The position numbers were made by a program, and so were the translations under genes. A stretch of 5,223 bases of DNA from JBBSVE01 sp038233815 (lineage in GTDB: Bacteria; Pseudomonadota; Alphaproteobacteria; Rhodobacterales; Rhodobacteraceae), in assembly GCA_038233815.1 (NCBI GenBank), contig JBBSVE010000188.1, positions 1 to 5,223 of the forward strand, written 5' to 3'. Below are positions 1 through 4,776 of this stretch, piece after piece. How positions within the stretch are numbered: the stretch's first letter is position 1; every line of letters starts with the position of its first letter. The notes below the pieces were generated by a model. That model worked only from the letters and a program-made list of their open reading frames with translations. It made no database searches and was not told the DNA's origin.

Positions 1-75
1 CACGCCCGAAGCCGGACCGGGGCGAACCCTCTCATGGCTTGCATGCAAACCATTGCCGGGCAACGGATGTGCTGC

Positions 76-198
76 CTCAAGGCCTTCGGCGAACCCATCG
101 CCGCAACACACCCCGACAGCCAAACCGCAGAAATCCAGATCCGCGTCGCCCTCATCAACCGCTGCAATGCACGCGGCACCGCCGAAATCGTCCGCATG
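76..198 (+). pseudogene. possible degenerate IS110-family transposase fragment
   Basis: The plus-strand reading frame here contains NRCNARGTAEIVRM, which resembles the DRNDARGIAEIVRMG segment of the N-terminal RuvC-like (DEDD) domain of IS110-family transposases. Upstream, LKAFGEPIAATHP loosely fits the strand that normally precedes that segment. The acidic residues expected in the D-x-x-D part read as asparagine and the similarity stops after about 40 residues, so this would be an inactive relic, not a gene. I cannot see the inverted or target-site boundaries of an element. The frame stays open from 34 to 297, but the rest shows no recognisable protein. The family assignment rests on a short motif and chance similarity is possible. 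Confidence 0.3.
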
Positions 199-422
199 CC
201 TGACATCAGTGGGCAAAGGGATAGTCGCGCCTCAAACGTGAGTTACGCAACAACGCCCATGGTCACGACGCAAATAAACTTGATCACTGGCGTTTAACGT
301 TACCACCCCTTTGTCAGAAGGACGCCGTAGCCTGTCAAGAATTTAAGTGCGCTCGCTCAAAATAGTCTGAAGAAATAGTAAACGCATAGAGGATTTTTCA
401 ATCAATAGTGCAATTAACAGCT
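199..422. other. AT-rich intergenic stretch without a recognised gene
   Basis: No convincing coding sequence lies between the possible transposase relic and the end of erpA. By hand count 27 of 80 bases in 341-420 are G or C (about 34%), far below the neighbouring genes. The stretch ends in one arm of a 10-bp inverted repeat at the erpA stop codon. It may be old insertion debris or simply an unconstrained spacer. Confidence 0.55.
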
Positions 423-435
423 TCAGATTGAAAAA
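394..435. repeat. 10-bp perfect inverted repeat spanning the erpA stop codon
   Basis: TTTTTCAATC (394-403) and GATTGAAAAA (426-435) are perfect inverted copies separated by 22 bases. The right arm covers the last sense codons of erpA and its stop codon (423-425) lies in the loop. In the erpA transcript this could fold into an AU-rich stem after the coding region. It lacks the GC-rich stem and trailing U-run of a standard intrinsic terminator, so a role in termination or mRNA end protection is only a possibility. Confidence 0.4.
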
Positions 436-755
436 GATGTGCCACATCCGCAAGAACTGGACGCATTCGGATTTTCGATCACGAATCGCGCGCCGATCAC
501 CTCCTCGGAGAAGTCGATCACTGCGTTGGACAGGAAGGGCAGCGAGACTGCATCCACCAGCACCATCTGGCCATCCTTTTCCAGCACCACATCCTCAGGT
601 CCGCGCGCGTCGAGCCGGATGTCATACTGGAAGCCGGAGCATCCGCCGCCCTCCACCGCGACGCGCAAGGGGCGGGTCTCGCCCGTCGCCTCCGCAATCT
701 CGGCCAGTCGGGCGAAGGCACGGTCGGTGACGCGGGGTGGGATGGTAAGGGTCAT
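423..755 (-). CDS. erpA: iron-sulfur cluster insertion protein, ErpA/IscA (HesB) family
   Basis: This encodes a 110-residue A-type carrier that binds an Fe-S cluster (or iron) and passes it to apo-proteins in the cytoplasm. The three conserved cysteines are present: C39 in GGGCSGFQY, and C102 and C104 in the C-terminal SSCGCGTSF. Length and fold pattern match the HesB/IscA family. I chose ATG 753-755 because AGGAG lies 8 bases upstream of it; a longer frame starting at 806 has no such support and adds residues unlike the family N-terminus. The gene is divergent from the dgt-like gene, with 132 bases between start codons, and a plausible promoter sits 22 bases upstream. ErpA, IscA and SufA are hard to separate by sequence alone. 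I prefer ErpA because ErpA-type genes commonly stand beside dgt outside suf/isc operons in Rhodobacteraceae (from memory). Confidence 0.88.
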   Translation of the reverse strand: MTLTIPPRVTDRAFARLAEIAEATGETRPLRVAVEGGGCSGFQYDIRLDARGPEDVVLEKDGQMVLVDAVSLPFLSNAVIDFSEEVIGARFVIENPNASSSCGCGTSFSI

Positions 756-777
756 GGCGCGGTCTCCTGTCCCGTCA

Positions 778-806
778 GATATAGGCGGGCCACCGCACTG
801 CCACAA
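778..806 (-). promoter_or_regulatory. candidate sigma-70 promoter for erpA
   Basis: On the minus strand TTGTGG (806-801) and TATATC (783-778) are separated by 17 bases. The predicted start, near 771, would leave a leader of about 16 bases that still contains the AGGAG ribosome site. Each box has mismatches to consensus, so this is a reading by eye. I saw no recognisable IscR or Irr operator here. Confidence 0.4.
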
Positions 807-887
807 GCGTTAGCGCCTTCGCAGGCGGAGGGTGCCATTCCGCCCCGGATCGCTTATGTCGGACCCGATCCCTGCGAAAGTGCCTTC

Positions 888-2027
888 ATGCTCGCCCCCT
901 TTGCCTGCCACCCCGAAGACAGCCGCGGCCGCCTGCACGGCGAGCGCATGTCGTCGTTCCGCTCGCCGTTCCAGCGCGACCGGGACCGGATAATCCACTC
1001 GTCGGCCTTCCGCCGGCTGAAGCACAAGACGCAGGTCTTCGTGGAGCATGAGGGCGACTACTATCGCACCCGCCTGACGCATTCGATCGAGGTAGCGCAG
1101 GTGGCGCGCACCATCGCGGGCGTGCTGAACCTCAACACCGATCTGGCGGAGGCGGTGGCGCTGGCCCACGATCTGGGCCACACGCCCTTTGGCCATACCG
1201 GGGAGGATGCGCTGGGCGACCTGATGCAGCCCTACGGCGGGTTCGACCACAACGCGCAGGCGATCCGGATCGTGACCCGGCTGGAACGGCATTACGCCGA
1301 TTTCGACGGCCTGAACCTCACTTGGGAAACGCTGGAGGGGATCGCCAAGCACAACGGTCCCGTGACGGGGGAGGTGCCCTATGCGCTGGCGGAGGCCAAT
1401 GCCGAATGGGATCTGGAATTGCACACCTTTGCCAGCGCCGAGGCGCAGGTCGCGGCCATCGCCGACGATGTGGCCTATTCCCACCACGACCTGCACGACG
1501 GCCTGCGCTCGGGCCTGTTCGACGAGGCCGACCTGATGGAGCTGCCCGTCACCGGCCCCGCCTTCGCTCAGGTCGATGCGCTTTATCCCGGGCTGGAGAC
1601 GATGCGGCGGAGGCACGAGGCCCTGCGACGGGTCTTCGGGCGGATGGTGGAGGATGTGATCGCCGTGGCGCAGGGGCGGCTCGACGCAGGCCAGCCCCGG
1701 TCGGTTGCGGAGATCCGGGGGATGGAGCAGACGGTGATCCGCTTTTCAAAACCGCTCTATCAGGAGCTGAAGGCGATCCGTGCGTTCCTCTTTACCCGGA
1801 TGTATCGCGCGCCCTCCGTCATGGCGGAGCGGGAGCGCGTGACGGCGATGATCCGGGAACTTTTCCCGCTGTTCATGGCGCGGCCGGAGCTGCTTCCGCA
1901 GGACTGGCGCGCGGATGTGGAGCGGGCGGAGGGCGACACCGCGCTGGCCCGGATCGTCGCAGATTACGTGGCCGGGATGACCGACCGTTTCGCCATTCAG
2001 GAGCATGAGCGGCTCTGCGATGCCTAG
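888..2027 (+). CDS. dgt: deoxyguanosinetriphosphate triphosphohydrolase-like protein (HD domain dNTPase)
   Basis: This 379-residue cytoplasmic enzyme is predicted to hydrolyse dNTPs to deoxynucleosides and triphosphate, contributing to dNTP pool control. The Dgt/HD signature is complete: the N-terminal FQRDRDRIIHSSAFRRLKHK (about 28-47), then RLTHSIEV with H65, AHDLGHTPFGHTGE with H94-D95, and ADDVAYSHHDL with D194. Together these give the H...HD...D metal site. FDHNAQ (119-124) and WETLEGIAKHNG (146-157) are also family-typical. The length fits the shorter, alphaproteobacterial Dgt-like group and not the roughly 500-residue E. coli enzyme, so substrate preference cannot be assumed to be dGTP. 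ATG at 888 is the only ATG that gives the usual APFACHPEDSRGR start; its ribosome site (GAAAG, 876-880) is weak. Its stop overlaps the dsbB stop on the other strand. Confidence 0.93.
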   Translation: MLAPFACHPEDSRGRLHGERMSSFRSPFQRDRDRIIHSSAFRRLKHKTQVFVEHEGDYYRTRLTHSIEVAQVARTIAGVLNLNTDLAEAVALAHDLGHTPFGHTGEDALGDLMQPYGGFDHNAQAIRIVTRLERHYADFDGLNLTWETLEGIAKHNGPVTGEVPYALAEANAEWDLELHTFASAEAQVAAIADDVAYSHHDLHDGLRSGLFDEADLMELPVTGPAFAQVDALYPGLETMRRRHEALRRVFGRMVEDVIAVAQGRLDAGQPRSVAEIRGMEQTVIRFSKPLYQELKAIRAFLFTRMYRAPSVMAERERVTAMIRELFPLFMARPELLPQDWRADVERAEGDTALARIVADYVAGMTDRFAIQEHERLCDA

Positions 2028-2488
2028 TCCCGCGTTCGCGCCGCCATCAGCCAGACGCCCGCGAGCAGGACCGACAGGATCCCGTTCCACGACGCCATCG
2101 ACAGTCCCGCCATCGACCAGGCCACGTCGCCACAGCGCACCACCGGGGCAACCGCCTTGGCAGGATCGATCAGATCCTGCGCGCTGATCCCCGCAATCGA
2201 CCCGGCCGAGCAGGAGGCGAGCCCTTCCCACCAGTGCCGCTCCACCCCGGTATGGAACAGCGCGAGGCCCGCCGTGACGACCAGCGCCAGCGTCCCGATC
2301 AGCGGCAGGACCGGCCCTCGGACCCGCAGCGCCAGAAGGCCGATCAGCACGGCCACCGCATGCGGCCAGCGCTGCCAGATGCAAAGCGTGCAGGGCGCCA
2401 TCCCGCCGACATACTGGAACGCGAAGGCGCCAGCCAGCAATGCGGTCGACCCCAGAAGCGCCAGCCAGATCAGGCTTGTCCTCGTCAC
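2024..2488 (-). CDS. dsbB: disulfide bond formation protein B (DsbB family)
   Basis: This encodes a 154-residue inner-membrane quinone reductase that reoxidises DsbA-type thiol oxidases in the periplasm. It shows four hydrophobic segments (about 5-25, 40-55, 60-78 and 128-150). The first catalytic pair is C33-T-L-C36 in PCTLCIWQRWP, with R40 at the place of the quinone-linked arginine (R48 in E. coli). The second pair is C93 and C119, 26 residues apart as in E. coli C104/C130. I chose GTG (2488-2486) because it overlaps the yqaA stop as GTGA, with GAGGG (2497-2493) just upstream. The frame is open back to 2752, but that extension runs through yqaA in another frame and looks non-coding. The gene appears to be translated by coupling from yqaA. 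Confidence 0.9.
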   Translation of the reverse strand: MTRTSLIWLALLGSTALLAGAFAFQYVGGMAPCTLCIWQRWPHAVAVLIGLLALRVRGPVLPLIGTLALVVTAGLALFHTGVERHWWEGLASCSAGSIAGISAQDLIDPAKAVAPVVRCGDVAWSMAGLSMASWNGILSVLLAGVWLMAARTRD

Positions 2489-3063
2489 AGCACCCTCACC
2501 ATCAGAAATCCGCCGATCAGCAGCACCATGGCTGCGGTAAATACGAGGCCCAGCCGCCGCTCGATGAAGTCCCGCATTGGCGGGCCGAACTTCCACAGGA
2601 GCCCCGCCACCAGAAAGAACCGCAGCCCGCGGGCCGCCACGCTTGCCGCCATGAAGACCGGGAAGGACAGGCCGGTCAGCCCCGACAGGATCGTGATGAC
2701 CTTGTAGGGGAACGGCGTGACGCCCGCGATAAGCACCGCCCAGGCGCCCCATTCGTTGTAGCGCGCGCGGAATTCGTCGAAATAGGCGGTCTTGCCGTAG
2801 AAGGCGAGCACCGGCTCTCCGATACTGTCGAAGAACGACAGGCCGATCCAGTAGCCCAGCATCCCGCCCAGCACCGACGACAGCGTCGCCACGCCCGCGA
2901 TGAACCAGGCCCGGCGGGGGGCGGCGAGCACCATGGGAATCATCAGGACGTCGGGCGGGATCGGGAAGACCGAGCTTTCAATGAATGCCACCAGCGCCAA
3001 GGCCCAGATCGCGTGGCGCGACCGGCCGAGGCGCATGGTCCAGTCATACATGCTGCGGATCAT
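2485..3063 (-). CDS. YqaA-type DedA/VTT-domain inner-membrane protein
   Basis: This 192-residue multi-pass membrane protein belongs to the YqaA branch of the DedA/VTT (SNARE-associated) superfamily. DedA proteins are linked to lipid scrambling or flippase activity and membrane homeostasis; the role of the YqaA branch is not well defined. Visible features are FIESSVFPIPPDVLMIP (27-43) with the conserved acidic residue and prolines entering the membrane, a hydrophobic segment at 52-75, the re-entrant-like GVTPFPYKVITILSG (114-128), and ARGLRFF (144-150) with a conserved arginine. A final membrane helix lies at about 172-190. Start ATG 3063-3061 has AAAGG seven bases upstream; an alternative ATG at 3051 lacks a well-spaced ribosome site. 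It is the first gene of a two-gene operon with dsbB, joined by a 4-base overlap, and is divergent from the zinc peptidase gene. Confidence 0.87.
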   Translation of the reverse strand: MIRSMYDWTMRLGRSRHAIWALALVAFIESSVFPIPPDVLMIPMVLAAPRRAWFIAGVATLSSVLGGMLGYWIGLSFFDSIGEPVLAFYGKTAYFDEFRARYNEWGAWAVLIAGVTPFPYKVITILSGLTGLSFPVFMAASVAARGLRFFLVAGLLWKFGPPMRDFIERRLGLVFTAAMVLLIGGFLMVRVL

Positions 3064-3087
3064 GGCGGCGCCTTTCGCGGTCGGGAC

Positions 3088-3116
3088 CTTGCACCATGAC
3101 GGCGGCGTCCGGTCAA
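3088..3116 (-). promoter_or_regulatory. candidate sigma-70 promoter for yqaA-dsbB
   Basis: On the minus strand TTGACC (3116-3111), one mismatch from the -35 consensus, is followed after 17 bases by TGCAAG (3093-3088), a weak -10. A good -35 with a poor -10 is common in GC-rich alphaproteobacteria. Transcription would start near 3081, about 18 bases before the yqaA start. I saw no equally good promoter for the divergent peptidase gene. Confidence 0.4.
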
Positions 3117-3187
3117 GGCCGCAAAACCGCTATCCCCTCCGCCGCCGCCGCGTTAGCATTCCGAGGGAACAGGCGGGGTATGCGGCG

Positions 3188-4063
3188 ATGAGATGGCAGG
3201 GCAGGCGGGGCAGCAGCAATATCGAGGACCGTCGCGGCGCGTCGGGCGGACGTGGCGGACGCGGGATCGCGGTCGGTGGGGCGGGCGGGCTCGGCCTTCT
3301 GGCACTGGTGGTCGTGGGATATTTCTTCGGCATCGACCTCACGCCGCTGCTGAACGGTGGCAGCGGCGCCCCCTCGGGCACGCAGTCGTCGGGTCCGGCC
3401 GAGATCACGGCGGGGGACCGGCAGTCGGCGGAGTTCGTCTCCGTGACGCTGGCCGATACAGAGGAGGTCTGGGGGCAGGTCTTCAAGACGCAGCTGAACC
3501 GCACCTATCATCCCGCGACGCTGGTGCTCTTTCGCGACGTCACGCCATCGCCTTGCGGGGATGCGAGCGGCGCGTCGGGGCCGTTCTACTGCCCGCTCGA
3601 CAGGAAGGTCTATCTCGACACCGCGTTCTTCGACACGCTGTCGCAGCAACTGGGTGCGAAGGGCGACTTCGCCTCGGCCTATGTCGTCGCGCACGAGATC
3701 GGGCATCATGTGCAGGACGAACTGGGTATCCTCGGCAAGGTGACCGACGTGCGCAAGACCGTGTCGGAGGCGGAGAGCAATGCGCTCTCGGTGCGGACCG
3801 AGCTGCAGGCGGACTGTTTCGCAGGCATCTTCGCGCAATCGGCCTCGGCGCAGTTCGGCTCCATCGAGCCGGGGGATCTGCAGGAGGCGGTGGATGCGGC
3901 CAAGCGGATCGGCGACGACACGCTGCAGAGGAATGCGGGCCGCGCGCCCAATCCGCACAGCTTCACGCACGGCACCTCGGCGCAACGCTCCACCTGGTTC
4001 GCGCGCGGGGCAAAATCGGGCGACGTGGCCGATTGCGACACGTTCTCGGCCGCGCGCCTCTGA
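3188..4063 (+). CDS. membrane-anchored neutral zinc metallopeptidase (YpfJ family)
   Basis: This 291-residue protein matches the YpfJ/neutral zinc metallopeptidase family (Pfam zinc_peptidase). It opens with the family-typical MRWQGRRGSSNIEDRRG, followed by a glycine-rich stretch and one membrane helix (about 28-48). The catalytic domain is then probably periplasmic. The zinc motif is HEIGHH (169-174), with H169 and H173 as ligands and E170 as catalytic base; ELQADCFAG (205-213) supplies the likely third ligand. NPHSFTHGTSAQRSTWF (255-271) is the conserved C-terminal block. Four cysteines (123, 135, 210, 283) could form disulfides, notable beside dsbB. I chose ATG 3188 by the N-terminal motif; the same frame is open from 2900, but that part overlaps yqaA and looks non-coding. 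GGCGGGG (3172-3178) is a usable ribosome site. The substrate is unknown. Confidence 0.9.
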   Translation: MRWQGRRGSSNIEDRRGASGGRGGRGIAVGGAGGLGLLALVVVGYFFGIDLTPLLNGGSGAPSGTQSSGPAEITAGDRQSAEFVSVTLADTEEVWGQVFKTQLNRTYHPATLVLFRDVTPSPCGDASGASGPFYCPLDRKVYLDTAFFDTLSQQLGAKGDFASAYVVAHEIGHHVQDELGILGKVTDVRKTVSEAESNALSVRTELQADCFAGIFAQSASAQFGSIEPGDLQEAVDAAKRIGDDTLQRNAGRAPNPHSFTHGTSAQRSTWFARGAKSGDVADCDTFSAARL

Positions 4064-4073
4064 CGCTTCCGGC

Positions 4074-4101
4074 TTGACGCAAACGGTGGCGCAGGGTTAA
4101 T
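4074..4101 (+). promoter_or_regulatory. candidate sigma-70 promoter for tRNA-Leu
   Basis: TTGACG (4074-4079) and GTTAAT (4096-4101) are separated by 16 bases. The predicted start near 4108 lies about five bases before the tRNA. The promoter begins only 11 bases after the peptidase stop codon, so the tRNA is likely transcribed on its own as well as by read-through. Confidence 0.55.
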
Positions 4102-4112
4102 CGGCGCACGGG

Positions 4113-4198
4113 GCCCGACTGGCGGAATGGTAGACGCAGGGGATTCAAAATCCTCCGCCTTAACGGGTGTGCGAGTTCGACTCTCGCGTCGGGCACCA
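4113..4198 (+). tRNA. tRNA-Leu (anticodon CAA)
   Basis: The sequence folds as a type II tRNA. The acceptor arms GCCCGAC (4113-4119) and GTCGGGC (4188-4194) pair fully. The anticodon stem is 4139-4143 with 4151-4155, and the loop TTCAAAA places anticodon CAA at 4146-4148, reading UUG. A long variable arm follows, then the GAGTTCGACTC T-arm, discriminator A4195 and an encoded CCA (4196-4198). A D-arm of the GGCGGAATGGTAGACGC kind and the long variable arm are typical of bacterial tRNA-Leu. Confidence 0.96.
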
Positions 4199-4199
4199 T

Positions 4200-4218
4200 C
4201 GGGCGATTGATTCGCCCG
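4200..4218 (+). terminator. hairpin after tRNA-Leu, possible terminator or processing signal
   Basis: CGGGCGA (4200-4206) and TCGCCCG (4212-4218) form a perfect 7-bp stem with a 5-base loop, starting two bases after the tRNA CCA. A GC-rich sequence follows with no T-run, so it is not a textbook intrinsic terminator. It may mark the tRNA transcript end with help from Rho or from processing. Confidence 0.5.
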
Positions 4219-4522
4219 GCCGCGGGGCGTTCTGGTGGGGCAATGCCGCAATTTCGACCCTATTGGTGACGGCGCCGTGGCGTTTGGACCCCGAGGCTTA
4301 ACCAATCTTCCGAAAATGCGCCCGGCGAGGCTGCAGCCGCCGTCAGTCTGACCCTTGGACAGCGTTCGGATTGATTTAATTGCGCTATTTCCGTGCCCCT
4401 TACGTTCTCCCCCGCGTGGCGGCGAAATCCTGATCCCTGTGCCATCGCAGCTCCATTGGTTAATCTGTTGCCTTCACGCCCGTCCCGATGGGAAGCCGCA
4501 GATTTCGCCACAATTTTTCCTT

Positions 4523-4550
4523 TTGTTTGAGTTAAAACTTTCTGTATCAG
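4523..4550 (+). promoter_or_regulatory. possible promoter for the RTX gene
   Basis: TTGTTT (4523-4528) and TATCAG (4545-4550) are 16 bases apart within an AT-rich block that could act as an UP-like element. Both boxes deviate from consensus. If used, the start near 4557 gives a leader of roughly 220 bases before the RTX start codon. Confidence 0.3.
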
Positions 4551-4588
4551 ACGGACGTCAGGACCATCGGTGACGGATCGGAGAATGG

Positions 4589-4637
4589 CGGGGCGGTTTT
4601 GCCCCCGTTCGCGTGAACGGTCGGGGTTCCGCCGACC
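4589..4637 (+). promoter_or_regulatory. three consecutive hairpins in the RTX leader
   Basis: Three perfect stems follow one another: CGGGGC/GCCCCG (4589-4594 with 4601-4606), CCGTTC/GAACGG (4605-4610 with 4615-4620) and GGTCGG/CCGACC (4619-4624 with 4632-4637). Each shares two bases with the next, so the full-length stems compete at their edges while slightly trimmed forms could stack side by side. No T-run follows the third stem. The function is unknown; a structured 5' leader is the simplest reading. Confidence 0.4.
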
Positions 4638-4683
4638 AGTGTAATGAGTGACGCGTGTCGTCTGAACGGGAGCTTGCAGGACC

Positions 4684-4776
4684 ATGACCAGATCCAATCC
4701 AGAGCCTCAGGGAAAGCGTGCGACGACGCGCATGCCCCATAGTTCGGTCGCGACGCGTATGGGGGGGGCTCGCTAG
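4684..4776 (+). CDS. possible 30-residue leader ORF, unknown
   Basis: An ATG at 4684 opens a 30-codon frame ending in TAG (4774-4776), directly abutting the ATG of the RTX gene in the same frame. AGG at 4678-4680 is close to the start and GGGAG at 4668-4672 is 11 bases away, so initiation is plausible but not strong. The peptide is basic, with several Arg/Thr/Ser residues and a repeated T-R-M, and resembles no family I know. It may be a coupling or leader peptide, or chance. Confidence 0.25.
   Translation: MTRSNPEPQGKRATTRMPHSSVATRMGGAR
4761..4768 (+). promoter_or_regulatory. G8 tract serving as likely ribosome binding site of the RTX gene
   Basis: Eight consecutive G residues lie 8 bases before ATG 4777, the right distance for a Shine-Dalgarno site. 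Pairing with the CCUCC end of 16S rRNA would be through G-rich, non-AGGAG contacts. Homopolymers of this length are prone to slippage, which would alter spacing. Confidence 0.45.

Larger units (their letters stand above)
4219..4683. other. long non-coding region upstream of the RTX gene
   Basis: About 465 bases carry no gene I can support. A minus-strand frame of 145 codons (4260-4697) reads like random sequence and has no family features. The region includes an AT-rich block (11 of 40 bases G or C in 4511-4550), a possible promoter and three adjacent hairpins, which suggests a regulatory leader for the downstream RTX gene. Confidence 0.5.

Noticed and set aside
310..338. Perfect minus-strand TTGACA (338-333) as a leftward promoter
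   Set aside because: The sequence 17 bases on (GACAAA) is a poor -10 and no minus-strand gene is seen to the left within the window.
810..1616. Long minus-strand open frame (268 codons) inside dgt
   Set aside because: It is antisense to a strongly conserved HD-domain gene in GC-rich DNA, where long shadow frames are common; its translation shows no family features.
2024..2752. Extended dsbB start at 2752 giving 242 residues
   Set aside because: The extra 88 residues overlap yqaA out of frame and look random; the GTG at 2488 has a coupled stop and ribosome site and gives the normal DsbB length.
3139..3151. Short CCG triplet run upstream of the zinc peptidase
   Set aside because: About four units in GC-rich DNA; no evidence that it is more than composition.
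2900..3187. Extended start of the zinc peptidase at 2900
   Set aside because: The extension is antisense to yqaA and precedes the family-typical MRWQGRR N-terminus at 3188.
3180..3191. Three-codon mini-ORF (ATG at 3180) overlapping the peptidase start as ATGA
   Set aside because: Too short to judge and expected by chance in this sequence; no ribosome site specific to it.
4260..4697. Minus-strand ORF of 145 codons between the tRNA and the RTX gene
   Set aside because: It has no recognisable domain, its composition looks random, and it spans AT-rich and hairpin segments that look regulatory.
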